From Ignavibacteriales bacterium (lineage in GTDB: Bacteria; Bacteroidota; Ignavibacteria; UBA10030): DNA of 39,663 nucleotides. The stretch is taken from NCBI GenBank assembly GCA_016207415.1, contig JACQPT010000145.1, positions 1 through 39,663 of the forward strand, in the 5' to 3' direction. This document shows, piece by piece, positions 8,528-16,479 of this stretch; the first letter of the stretch is position 1, and each line of letters starts with the position of its first letter. Both the position numbers and the translations under genes were made by a program. Below the pieces are notes generated by a model. That model was not told where the DNA came from and did no database searches. It saw nothing but the letters and a program-made list of their open reading frames with translations.

Positions 8528-8722
8528 TTGTTCGATTGACGACCAATATACAATGCACCCTGGGAAGCTGCAAGACCATTTTGAATCAATGAAGGTCGGC
8601 GAATACGAGCCAATTAGCCGGGGCGATGGACCACGAGGTTGTTTGTTCCGAGCCTTATTTTGTATTATGTTGTTGTTATCGTATTCCCACTATGCCATCA
8701 CACAGGTAAGGAGGTGCTAAAA
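8528..8722. promoter_or_regulatory. Divergent intergenic region between the PIG-L and CsgG-like genes
   Basis: These 195 bases separate two divergent genes and must hold at least one promoter for each side. For the plus strand a weak candidate is TTGTTT (8639-8644), an 18-base spacer and TATTAT (8663-8668), about 55 bases before the ribosome site AAGGAGGTG at 8708-8716. No convincing minus-strand pair was picked out. No long inverted repeat or riboswitch-like structure was seen. Confidence 0.3.
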
Positions 8723-9619
8723 ATGTCCAGCAAACGTGCTTTGATATGTGTCGTAGTTTCGCTGGTTCTTTCGTCTTTGAGCCTCGAGGCCCAGCTAAAA
8801 AAACGAGTTGCCATTGCAACCTTCCATGACAAAACCGGCAGCGGCTACCATTCACTCGGAGAGGGCGTGGCTGACATGCTGGTTACAGCTCTGGTAAAAT
8901 CGGGGAACTTCAACGTCCTCGAACGGCAGGAAATTGAAAAGGTTATCCAGGAACAACAGTTCGGCCAATCATTCATGGTCACACCTGAGTCGGCTCCGAA
9001 AGTCGGCCAGATCCTCGGTGTCGAGCTGTTCGTCGTCGGTAGCGTGACTGAATTCGGCACAAAGGAAAGCAGCCTCGGAGGCAATGTGCCACTTTTCGGC
9101 GGAGCTGTCACGACAAAAAAAGCCCGCGCGGTTGTTGATATTCGACTTGTGAATGTGAACACGGGAGAAATCATCGCGGCGGAATCCGAGGAAGGTGAAG
9201 AATCAACGACCGGTCTGAGCGTTCGCTACGAAAGCATTGACTTCAGCAACCCCAGCCATTGGAACGACACCGATATCGGCAAAGCGACGCGGGAAGCCGT
9301 CAACGGCTGTGTCGAGCTGATTACCGAAAACATGGCAAAGGTACCGTGGTCCGGAAAAGTTCTCAGAGTGAATGCCGACGGCACGATTTTAGTCAAGCCG
9401 GGGTCCGAGGGCAATGTAAAACCGGGAATGGAATTCGAAATCTGGCGGAAAGGCGAAGAAATCAAAGATCCCGATACGGGCCTTTCTCTCGGGGCCGAAG
9501 AGGAAAAAATCGGAAGTGTGAAAGTGAAAGAGGATATGTTGCAGGGCAAGGCTTGCAAAGCAACGGTCCTTCAGGGAAAAGATTTCAAGATCGGCGATAT
9601 CGTTCGAGAAAAGAAGTAA
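8723..9619 (+). CDS. CsgG-family secreted protein (not a lipoprotein)
   Basis: A 298-residue protein with a Sec signal peptide (about 1-22). Residues about 26-220 match the CsgG/curli-assembly type domain: KKRVAIATFHDKTG, then GVADMLVTALVKSGNFNVLERQEIEKVIQEQ, then LGVELFVVGSVTEF. The C-terminal part (about 238-298) is a small beta domain (GKVLRVNADGTILVKPGSEGNVKPG), like the C-terminal domain seen with FlgT and other CsgG-like proteins. Unlike CsgG, there is no cysteine at the signal cleavage site, so it is probably a free periplasmic protein or is inserted without a lipid anchor. The start at 8723 has a perfect AAGGAGGTG ribosome site; the frame stays open to a TTG at 8639, which is not needed. 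No curli genes lie nearby, and a terminator follows directly, so it is likely a single-gene unit. Confidence 0.88.
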   Translation: MSSKRALICVVVSLVLSSLSLEAQLKKRVAIATFHDKTGSGYHSLGEGVADMLVTALVKSGNFNVLERQEIEKVIQEQQFGQSFMVTPESAPKVGQILGVELFVVGSVTEFGTKESSLGGNVPLFGGAVTTKKARAVVDIRLVNVNTGEIIAAESEEGEESTTGLSVRYESIDFSNPSHWNDTDIGKATREAVNGCVELITENMAKVPWSGKVLRVNADGTILVKPGSEGNVKPGMEFEIWRKGEEIKDPDTGLSLGAEEEKIGSVKVKEDMLQGKACKATVLQGKDFKIGDIVREKK

Positions 9620-9644
9620 ACTCTCGTTGCATCGCGCAGCCAAG

Positions 9645-9672
9645 AAGCCGTCTTTGGAGGGACGGCTTTTTT
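9645..9672 (+). terminator. Intrinsic terminator after the CsgG-like gene
   Basis: The arms AAGCCGTC (9645-9652) and GACGGCTT (9661-9668) form an 8-bp stem with an 8-base loop, followed by a T-rich tract (TTTT then GTTTT). It ends 40 bases before the start of the next gene on the same strand. Confidence 0.88.
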
Positions 9673-9711
9673 GTTTTCCATTTTCCCAATCATTCCCTAT
9701 CTTTCGTCCTG

Positions 9712-10566
9712 ATGATGAACATTCTGCTTCAATCCTTCCTCCTTCTATCTCTGACGACGGCTCAAGCACCGACCGATTCAACTTCTTTGGCACACGAGGA
9801 AGAGGTGCGCGCATGGCACGAGCGCCGGACTCGAAACCTCCATCGCGATTATGGCTGGTTGACACTTATTGCCCTTGAGTGGCTTCGGCAAGGACCCAAC
9901 CACCTGAGCGGTGTTGGCACCCTGACTCTCACGAATGATTCTCTTTTTTTTCGTACAGAAAAGAACGTCAACGCGACACTCAACGATGAACCGTTCTCAG
10001 AAGGTCCCTTGATTCCAGAAGGACAAAACGTCCGGCCAGACACCGTAAGGATTGCCTCGAGAACGTTTGTCGTTATCGAGCGTGCCGGCCGTTTTGCGGT
10101 CCGCATGTGGGATAAGAACGCGAAAACACGAAAAGAATTCGGCGGCATTGAACGATTCCCTATCGACCTGAAGTGGCGTTTCGAAGCGCGCTGGGAAGCT
10201 TATAACCCGCCCAAACAGATCAAAGTGCCGACGGTCATTCCCGATTACGAACAAGACTATCCTGTGCCCGGAGTTGCGATTTTCACGTTCGCAGGGAAAC
10301 GGTACCGTCTTGAGCCAGTGCTCGAGGAACCGGACGGAGATTACTTTTTTATCTTCGGCGACAAAACTAATGGCAGAGAGACCTACGGCGCTGGCCGATT
10401 CCTGTACGCCAAACCGGCCAAGGACGGTAAAGTCATCATCGATTTTAACAAAGCCTACAACCCTCCGTGCGCATTCACGGAATATGCGACTTGCCCTCTT
10501 CCGCCTCCAGGCAACAAACTCCCGATTTCTGTCGAGGCGGGAGAAAAAAACTACGCAAGCCACTAG
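9712..10566 (+). CDS. Secreted DUF1684 protein
   Basis: A 284-residue protein with a short signal peptide (about 1-18, ending TTAQA). DUF1684 is recognised from the opening EEVRAWHERRTRNLHRDYGWLTL, the middle DLKWRFEARWEAYNPPK and the C-terminal signature YNPPCAFTEYATCPLPPPGNKL followed by GEKNY. The family is widespread in Bacteroidota and some other phyla and has no established reaction. ATG codons at 9712 and 9715 are both possible and neither has a ribosome site. The frame stays open upstream inside the CsgG-like gene, but that part is a shadow of that gene and lies beyond a terminator. The alpha/beta hydrolase gene starts 13 bases after the stop, so the two are probably co-transcribed. 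Confidence 0.87.
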   Translation: MMNILLQSFLLLSLTTAQAPTDSTSLAHEEEVRAWHERRTRNLHRDYGWLTLIALEWLRQGPNHLSGVGTLTLTNDSLFFRTEKNVNATLNDEPFSEGPLIPEGQNVRPDTVRIASRTFVVIERAGRFAVRMWDKNAKTRKEFGGIERFPIDLKWRFEARWEAYNPPKQIKVPTVIPDYEQDYPVPGVAIFTFAGKRYRLEPVLEEPDGDYFFIFGDKTNGRETYGAGRFLYAKPAKDGKVIIDFNKAYNPPCAFTEYATCPLPPPGNKLPISVEAGEKNYASH

Positions 10567-10579
10567 CGTAACGCCCGCA

Positions 10580-11512
10580 ATGCTCAGGATCATGCGGCGA
10601 CCGCTCAGTTTACTCTGCTTCCTGATCTCATTCTGTGGTATCCTTCATCACAAGGAAGTCTTTGCTCAAGAAGGGTTGAAAGACATCAACGGCGTGCAAC
10701 TCTACACGAAAGTCGTCGGAGAAGGACTACCCCTCGTGATCGTTCACGGCGGCCCGGGGCTTGATCACTCCTATCTTTTGCCACAAATAGCACAGCTTGG
10801 CAAGTACTATAAACTGATCTTCTTCGACATGCGCGCAAGCGGGAGGTCGAGTGTCAACATCGACACCAACTCGATGACTCTCGATACTCTTCTCGAGGAC
10901 ATCGACGGAATTCGAAAATCCTTCGGGATTGATAAAATGAACCTCATGGGCCATTCGTGGGGCGGATTTCTAGCGATGCAGTATGCGGTCAAATACCCCG
11001 ATCGCCTGAGTTCACTCCTGCTTATCAACACAAGCCCGGCAAGTTCAAAACTCAAAGACGAGACTGAGCGCGTGGCGCAGTCCCGCATGACAAAAGAAGA
11101 CAGCGAGGCGCGGTTAACACTCTTGCGAAGCGAGGCGTTTCGAAGAAGAGACCCTGCTGCGATGGCGAGCCTGTTCCGGATTTCCTTTCGAGGCTCCTTC
11201 TTTGAGCCACATTACGCCGATAGCCTCTCCCTTGTTTTCCAACCCAATTATTCCGCCAGCAGTGCCATGCTTCAGCACCTTTTCAAAGATCGGGCGTTGT
11301 TGAACTACGACCTCAGTCGACGGCTCAGTGCGGTCCGATGCCCCACGCTTATCCTCGGTGGCGAATATGACCAGGTCTCGCCGCAAATATTGCTGGATCT
11401 TCAAAAATCGATCCTATCTTCTACACTTGTTATACTGAAACATTGCGGCCATTTTCCGTACATTGAGCGGCAGAACGATTTCATCGCAGCCGTCAGAGAT
11501 TTTCTTCAGTAA
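10580..11512 (+). CDS. Secreted alpha/beta hydrolase (proline iminopeptidase-like)
   Basis: A 310-residue alpha/beta hydrolase with an N-terminal signal sequence (hydrophobic run about 8-24, cut near VFAQ). The oxyanion-hole motif HGGPG (56-60) and nucleophile elbow GHSWGG (Ser126) are those of the proline iminopeptidase / prolyl aminopeptidase group. The acid is expected in GGEYDQVSP and the base in KHCGHFPY near the C-terminus, so the triad is complete. The substrate could be an N-terminal proline peptide or a small ester. The ATG at 10580 is 13 bases after the previous stop; a second ATG at 10592 is equally possible. Upstream in-frame codons lie inside the DUF1684 gene and are ignored. Confidence 0.88.
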   Translation: MLRIMRRPLSLLCFLISFCGILHHKEVFAQEGLKDINGVQLYTKVVGEGLPLVIVHGGPGLDHSYLLPQIAQLGKYYKLIFFDMRASGRSSVNIDTNSMTLDTLLEDIDGIRKSFGIDKMNLMGHSWGGFLAMQYAVKYPDRLSSLLLINTSPASSKLKDETERVAQSRMTKEDSEARLTLLRSEAFRRRDPAAMASLFRISFRGSFFEPHYADSLSLVFQPNYSASSAMLQHLFKDRALLNYDLSRRLSAVRCPTLILGGEYDQVSPQILLDLQKSILSSTLVILKHCGHFPYIERQNDFIAAVRDFLQ

Positions 11513-11545
11513 CGCCACAAAAATTAGACATAAACCTCCACTCCT

Positions 11546-13045
11546 ATGCGGCACTATCAACTCTTCATCGACGGCGAGTTCGTCGACTCCGTTTCCCGGC
11601 AAACTTTTGACTCCATCAACCCGTTCAACCAGGAAGTTGTCGCGAAAGTGGCTCGTGGCAATACAGAGGACGCACAACGCGGCGTGGCTGCCGCCCGCAA
11701 AGCGTTCGACGAAGGGCCCTGGCCCCGAATGCCACGAGAGGAACGAGCTTCATTCCTCAAAGCGATCTCGGATAAGATAAACGAAAAACAAAAGGATCTC
11801 GTCGCTCTCGAAGTCCTCGATTCCGGCTCAACCGTCCGAAAAGCGAAGGAAGATATCTACCTTTCTGCGCGGAATATGCATTCTTTCTCCAAGATGGCAG
11901 CACTGGATCTCACCGAGAACATCGAAGGTCTTTCGAAGCCTGGCTTTAGTCAGAATTTTCTTGTGAGAGAACCGGTGGGCGTTGTTGGCGCCATCATTCC
12001 GTGGAACTTTCCGTTGAAAATGGCGATCTGGAAAATTGGGCCAGCCCTCGCCGCCGGCAATACTGTCGTGCTGAAACCCTCGGAACTGACACCTTGCACG
12101 GCCATGGAGCTCGCCACCATTATCCGGGAAGCAGGAATTCCAAAGGGTGTTGTCAACATTGTTCCGGGATTTGGCGAAGATGCGGGAGAAGAAATTGTGA
12201 AGAGCCCTTTGGTCGACAAAGTCTCCTTCACGGGCTCGACTGCGGTAGGGAGGAAAGTCATGGCCCTCGCCTCTCAGCACTTGAAAAAAGTGACGCTCGA
12301 ATGCGGCGGTAAATCTGCCAACATCGTGCTGGATGACGCCGACCTCAACCTTGCCGTCGACGGGGCAATGTATGCCATCTTCTATCATCAGGGACAATGC
12401 TGTGAAGCCGGAACGCGTCTCTTCCTCCCTAAAACGACCTATGATGAGTTTATGGACAAATTGATTGCGAAAACCAAAAAACTCAAATTGGGCGACCCCA
12501 ACGACGTTGCGACGGACCTGGGCCCTCTCATTTCAAAAAGGCAGCAAGATCGTGTCCTCGGATACATTGCCGAGGGCAAGGAGCAGGGTGCTCACGTTAC
12601 CGTAGGCGGCAGCGTCCCGACTGAGCCGTCACTTTCAAAAGGATTCTTTGTGGAGCCAACTGTTTTTACAAACGTCGACAATGCAATGAAGATTGCGCAG
12701 GAAGAAATCTTCGGCCCCGTCCTCGCCGTCATCCAATACTCGTCGGTGGATGAAGCTGTTGCCTTGGCCAACCGCTCCATTTATGGCCTTGGAGGCGGTG
12801 TATGGTCAAAAGACAAAGTACGCGCAATGGATGTCGCCAGGCGCCTTCGCGCCGGAACGGTGTGGGTCAACGAATGGCATTTGATCAGCGAGAAAGCTCC
12901 CTTTGGAGGGTACAAGCAAAGCGGCATCGGCCGCGAGTTCGGGCTTGACGGCCTCAAGGAGTACACCGAGGCAAAACATGTGCACGTCGACGAACTAGGA
13001 AGCCGTGAAAAGAAGTTTTGGTACGACACAGTCGTCCCAAAGTAG
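11546..13045 (+). CDS. NAD(P)-dependent aldehyde dehydrogenase
   Basis: A 499-residue enzyme of the usual ALDH length that oxidises an aldehyde to the acid with NAD(P)+. All catalytic marks are present: Asn154 in PWNFP, Lys177 in KPSE, the general base Glu252 in LECGGK and the catalytic Cys286 in GQCCEAGTR. The closing FGGYKQSGIGREFG and EYTEAKHVH segments match the betaine-aldehyde / retinal dehydrogenase-like branch. No signal peptide is present, so it is cytoplasmic, unlike its two upstream neighbours. The start at 11546 has no ribosome site and lies 33 bases after the previous stop. It is followed after 38 bases by a Rossmann-fold protein of unknown role, which could supply or use the same aldehyde. 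The substrate is unknown. Confidence 0.95.
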   Translation: MRHYQLFIDGEFVDSVSRQTFDSINPFNQEVVAKVARGNTEDAQRGVAAARKAFDEGPWPRMPREERASFLKAISDKINEKQKDLVALEVLDSGSTVRKAKEDIYLSARNMHSFSKMAALDLTENIEGLSKPGFSQNFLVREPVGVVGAIIPWNFPLKMAIWKIGPALAAGNTVVLKPSELTPCTAMELATIIREAGIPKGVVNIVPGFGEDAGEEIVKSPLVDKVSFTGSTAVGRKVMALASQHLKKVTLECGGKSANIVLDDADLNLAVDGAMYAIFYHQGQCCEAGTRLFLPKTTYDEFMDKLIAKTKKLKLGDPNDVATDLGPLISKRQQDRVLGYIAEGKEQGAHVTVGGSVPTEPSLSKGFFVEPTVFTNVDNAMKIAQEEIFGPVLAVIQYSSVDEAVALANRSIYGLGGGVWSKDKVRAMDVARRLRAGTVWVNEWHLISEKAPFGGYKQSGIGREFGLDGLKEYTEAKHVHVDELGSREKKFWYDTVVPK

Positions 13046-13083
13046 TCCATTGACAGCGTTGACCACCAACCAACAAATCTCCC

Positions 13084-14784
13084 ATGGATATTCAGAAAAA
13101 AACCGTTCTCGTCTTAGGTGGCTGGGGGCTCGTCGGGTCGGCAATATGCCGAAAACTTGTTGAGCTGCGCCCGAAACGAATTATCGTAACCTCCCTGCTG
13201 GAATCCGAGGCAAGGGAAGCAGTCCAAACTTTACAACATGAGTTTCCACATGCCGGCCGAAGTTTCTTTCAGCCCTGGTGGGGGAATATTTTCGTCCGAC
13301 ATTCCCTCAAAGAAACGCCGCGGGAAGAAATTCTTCGTGCCGCTGCCACGCGCGCCATGCTGATCGACGACCTTCTGGATGAGTTTTCCACAGAGGTGTT
13401 GGAACGATCGGCAGTGTATCGACTGCTAAAAAAATACAGGCCTGAGATCGTTATCGATTGCATTAATTCCGCAACGGCAATCGCCTATCAGGATCTTTTC
13501 AACATTGCACGTGAGGTACGCAAGGAATTGAAAACCGGAAAGAGCGCATCGATTCAGGAAGCAACCGAGCGCCTCCTCGCCACGCAGTACACTCCGCAGC
13601 TCATCCGTCACGTCCAGCTCTTGTATCGCTCGATGCAGAAAGTCGGCACGAGAATCTACGTTAAAATCGGCACCAGCGGAACGGGAGGCATGGGGCTGAA
13701 TATTCCTTATACGCACAGCGAAGAACGTCCCTCATCGGTGCTTCTTGGAAAATCATCTGTGGCCGGCGCCCACACGATGCTGCTGTTTCTCATGGGCCGC
13801 ACCCCCGACGCTCCAATTACAAAAGAAATCAAGCCCACGGCCGCTATCGCATGGAAACGAATCGGATTCGGCGAGATCAAGAAACGCGGAAAACCTATCG
13901 AGCTCTACGATTGCCTGCCGGAAAACGCCGTCCCCCTGAAGAACACACTGAAACTCACGGATGATTCGCAGAAATGGACTTCGCTCAATCAGCCGCTTCG
14001 GTCCGTTTTTATCGATACGGGTGAAAACGGCACTTTTTCCCGGGCGGAATTCGAAGCCATCTCCACTCCGGGCCAGATGGAATATGTGACGCCGGAAGAA
14101 ATTGCCGAATCGGTGGTGTACGAGATCAAAGGCGGAAACACCGGCCACGATATCATTAACGCGCTCGACAATGCGACGTTGAACCCGACATATCGAGCTG
14201 GATTCATGTTCGAGCAGGCATTAAAACAGCTGCGAATTCTCGAGGAGAAACACAACACGAAAAGCATTGCGTTTGAGATTCTGGGCCCGCCCCGTCTCTC
14301 GAAACTCCTGTACGAAGCCCACCTTTTGCAGTTGACGTTTGAAAAAATGAAAGGAATCCCTCGCGCGACGCCGAAAGAAATGTCCGCAAAACTCGATGCA
14401 TGCGTTCGGTCAAACGCGGAACTGCGTTCCCGGATAATCTCCATCGGCATTCCCATTCTGTTATCCAATGGAAAGACCCTCCTGCGGGCAAAAGAGATCA
14501 AGATTCCTCCTTACCGCGGGGAAAACGAGTTAAGCATCACCGGCAAATCGCTCGACGCATGGGCACACGATGGATGGGTAGATTTGCGGACGAAAAACAT
14601 GGAACTCTGGAAACATCGCTTCACAAGAATCATGAACGACACGGAGCTTATCCCAAAAGGCGAGACCTCATCGCGCCACTTCCGCTCAAAAGGCTACTGG
14701 AACAACTTTGAGGATATTGATCCGGGCAAACTCGCTGGGTGGGTGTTCTCTGAAGAAGAGAAGGGAAAGAGGATGAAGGCGTAA
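13084..14784 (+). CDS. Large Rossmann-fold (SDR-like) protein of unknown function
   Basis: A 566-residue cytoplasmic protein with an N-terminal nucleotide-binding motif LVLGGWGLVGSAICRKL (about 9-26), the GGxGxxG of extended short-chain dehydrogenases. A strand and Asp (EIVIDCINSATAIAYQD, near 120-135) and YVKIGTSGTGGMGLNIPY (about 192-209) fit a Rossmann domain, but no plain YxxxK catalytic pair is evident. The second half (about 290-566) has no recognised domain and contains ISTPGQMEYVTPEEIAESVVYEIKGGN, where an SDR would regain its fold. It is about twice the length of a typical SDR. It follows the aldehyde dehydrogenase by 38 bases and is probably co-transcribed. A redox role on a shared pathway is a guess. 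Its stop codon touches the left arm of an inverted repeat. Confidence 0.75.
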   Translation: MDIQKKTVLVLGGWGLVGSAICRKLVELRPKRIIVTSLLESEAREAVQTLQHEFPHAGRSFFQPWWGNIFVRHSLKETPREEILRAAATRAMLIDDLLDEFSTEVLERSAVYRLLKKYRPEIVIDCINSATAIAYQDLFNIAREVRKELKTGKSASIQEATERLLATQYTPQLIRHVQLLYRSMQKVGTRIYVKIGTSGTGGMGLNIPYTHSEERPSSVLLGKSSVAGAHTMLLFLMGRTPDAPITKEIKPTAAIAWKRIGFGEIKKRGKPIELYDCLPENAVPLKNTLKLTDDSQKWTSLNQPLRSVFIDTGENGTFSRAEFEAISTPGQMEYVTPEEIAESVVYEIKGGNTGHDIINALDNATLNPTYRAGFMFEQALKQLRILEEKHNTKSIAFEILGPPRLSKLLYEAHLLQLTFEKMKGIPRATPKEMSAKLDACVRSNAELRSRIISIGIPILLSNGKTLLRAKEIKIPPYRGENELSITGKSLDAWAHDGWVDLRTKNMELWKHRFTRIMNDTELIPKGETSSRHFRSKGYWNNFEDIDPGKLAGWVFSEEEKGKRMKA

Positions 14785-14786
14785 CG

Positions 14787-14818
14787 ATTGCGGATTTTCG
14801 ATTGCGGATTGCGAATTT
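14787..14818 (+). repeat. Left arm of the inverted repeat
   Basis: The arm consists of repeated GATTGCGGATT words: ATTGCGGATT, a short TTCG link, then ATTGCGGATTGCGAAT. It begins two bases after the stop codon of the Rossmann gene. Read against the reverse complement of 15213-15243, it matches closely, with a few mismatches and small shifts around the central link. Confidence 0.85.
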
Positions 14819-14842
14819 GATACTCACCTGAAGGAGGATTGA

Positions 14843-15199
14843 ATGGATTCCGAAGAGTTGAAGTCCCGGTCACAGGACTTTGCTGTTGAGGTCATACGGT
14901 TTGTAATGAGTCTCCCCAATAGCAGAATCAATCACATTTTGGGTGATCAAGTTCTTCGATCGGTGACTTCGGTGGGAGCAAACTACCGGTCCGCATGCAG
15001 GGCCAGATCAAAGGCTGATTTCATTTCGAAAATAACAATCGTGGAAGAAGAATGCGATGAAACTCAATACTGGTTGGAACTTTTTCTGCGAGTCGGCGTG
15101 CCAAACAAACAACTTGTCGAGCGACTACTGAAGGAAGCTGCAGAACTGACAGCCATATTTACTGCTTCGGGAAGAACTGCCAAACGAAACAAATATTAG
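14843..15199 (+). CDS. Four-helix-bundle protein (23S rRNA intervening-sequence protein family, TIGR02436)
   Basis: A 118-residue, mainly helical, charged protein. It shows the family marks RFVMSLPNSR near 20-30, LRSVTSVGANYRSACRARSKADFISKI (about 39-65) and IVEEECDETQYWLELF (about 68-83), ending in a basic tail (RTAKRNKY). Homologues are encoded in intervening sequences of 23S rRNA genes and at many other chromosomal places, and the family is related to the Avd accessory protein of diversity-generating retroelements. Its biochemical role is not settled; nucleic-acid binding is suspected. The start at 14843 has AAGGAGGA at an ideal distance. The gene has its own inverted-repeat flanks and no functional tie to its neighbours, which suggests a later insertion. 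No reverse transcriptase or template repeat is seen in the window, so this is not a retroelement locus. Confidence 0.92.
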   Translation: MDSEELKSRSQDFAVEVIRFVMSLPNSRINHILGDQVLRSVTSVGANYRSACRARSKADFISKITIVEEECDETQYWLELFLRVGVPNKQLVERLLKEAAELTAIFTASGRTAKRNKY

Positions 15200-15212
15200 A
15201 CCCTAACTTCTA

Positions 15213-15243
15213 TTTCGCAATCCGCGATTCGCAATCCGCAATT
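15213..15243 (-). repeat. Right arm of the inverted repeat
   Basis: Read on the minus strand, the arm is AATTGCGGATT, then GCGAAT, then CGCGGATTGCGAAA. It pairs with 14787-14818 and overlaps the stop codon of the ABC permease gene (15242-15244). The word GATTGCGGATT and its relatives were not seen elsewhere in the window. Confidence 0.85.
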
Positions 15244-16468
15244 ATTCGTACCGCAATGCTTCAATTGGATCCAGGTTTGCCGCCTTCCACGCAGGATACA
15301 CGCCGAAGATTACTCCCACGATCGAACAAATCACGAACCCCAGAATTGCCCAGTCAAGCGGAAAGACGGGCGGTACTTCAAACATGAGCGCTACGAGGTT
15401 TCCCATCAGAATTCCAACCAGGATGCCGATGATCCCGCCTATCTGACAGAGCACAATCGCCTCTGTTAGGAACTGACCGAGAATGTTCTTTTTTCTGGCG
15501 CCGATCGCCTTTCGAATGCCGATTTCCTTTATTCGCTCCGAAACGGAAACGAGCATGATGTTCATAATTCCGACGCCGGCAGCAAGCAAAGACACAAAAC
15601 TGATGAACCCAACTCCAAGTTTGACATACTGAGTAAAATTGTTGAACTGCTCGATCATGGAATCGTTCGAGAACACGGAAAAATCATCCTCGGCGCCCGG
15701 AGCTACTTTTCTCACCGTTCTGAGGATCGTACGGGCCTCCTCCAGGCAATCTTCGTAGAGCTCAGGAGACTTGGCTTTGATCATGATATTGAGAGACCTG
15801 CGCGTTCCAAATTGGTCCTGGTACACGCTCAACGGGATGGCGACATAGTTCTCGTTCGGTCCACCGAGAGAAGCTCCTTTTGGCTCGAACGTCCCGATCA
15901 CGGAGTAGCGAACACCGTTGATTTTCACCTCCGAACCGACCGCATCTCCACGGGGAAAGACTTTCGAAACAATATCGCGGGCGAGAACAACGACTTTGCG
16001 CGCGTTTCTGAAATCATCGTTCGAGATGGATCTACCTTCCCGGATGACCCAGTTATTCGTAGGGATGCCGTTCGGCGTCTCTCCAAAAACCATAACATTT
16101 GGATTCGTTTTTTCGCCAGTCAGCGCCTGCACCACATTCCCCTGGTCAAAGGCTTCAATCCCGACATACATCGCCGTCGTGATCCGATCCTCTACTTTTG
16201 ACGCCTGTTCATAGGTGATGTCTTTTCGATTTCGGGCCTTTAACCATTGTTGCCGGCTTGCCATCACAGGGAATTTCTGAATCTGGAACGTGTGAGCGCC
16301 CAGGTTGCTCATCCCGCTTTCAATGCTGTTCTGCAGGACATCCACCGCCGTCATCACGCCGATAATCGAGAACACACCGACAACAATGCCAAGCAGAGTC
16401 AACACCGAACGCAGTTTGTTGGCCCGAATGGCGTTAAGAGATATTTTGACTATTTCGCCGAAATCCAT
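15242..16468 (-). CDS. MacB/FtsX-type ABC transporter permease (permease 1)
   Basis: A 408-residue permease without a fused ATPase. It has one N-terminal transmembrane helix (about 20-42, SVLTLLGIVVGVFSIIGV), a large periplasmic MacB-PCD domain (about 45-275), and three C-terminal helices. The FtsX signature [27 protein letters not shown] is present, as is the family's final DPIEALRYE. It is the last gene of the TolC-adaptor-ATPase-permease operon and starts 11 bases after permease 2, its close relative. The two may form a heterodimer with the separate ATPase. The substrate is unknown; macrolide, peptide or lipoprotein export are all known for the family. Confidence 0.93.
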   Translation of the reverse strand: MDFGEIVKISLNAIRANKLRSVLTLLGIVVGVFSIIGVMTAVDVLQNSIESGMSNLGAHTFQIQKFPVMASRQQWLKARNRKDITYEQASKVEDRITTAMYVGIEAFDQGNVVQALTGEKTNPNVMVFGETPNGIPTNNWVIREGRSISNDDFRNARKVVVLARDIVSKVFPRGDAVGSEVKINGVRYSVIGTFEPKGASLGGPNENYVAIPLSVYQDQFGTRRSLNIMIKAKSPELYEDCLEEARTILRTVRKVAPGAEDDFSVFSNDSMIEQFNNFTQYVKLGVGFISFVSLLAAGVGIMNIMLVSVSERIKEIGIRKAIGARKKNILGQFLTEAIVLCQIGGIIGILVGILMGNLVALMFEVPPVFPLDWAILGFVICSIVGVIFGVYPAWKAANLDPIEALRYE

Positions 16469-16479
16469 TTTACGGCTTT

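Larger units (their letters stand above)
14785..15243. mobile_element. Inverted-repeat cassette carrying a four-helix-bundle gene
   Basis: The whole gap between two convergent genes is made of a gene bracketed by near-matching inverted arms of about 31 bases. The left arm directly follows the TAA of the Rossmann gene and the right arm reaches into the TAA of the ABC permease gene. No transposase is present, so this would be a non-autonomous or domesticated element. No target-site duplication could be defined. The element assignment is inference from the layout; the repeat and the gene are directly visible. Confidence 0.5.

Noticed and set aside
14785-15243. Diversity-generating retroelement
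   Set aside because: The four-helix protein is related to Avd, but there is no reverse transcriptase, no template or variable repeat and no target gene in the window.
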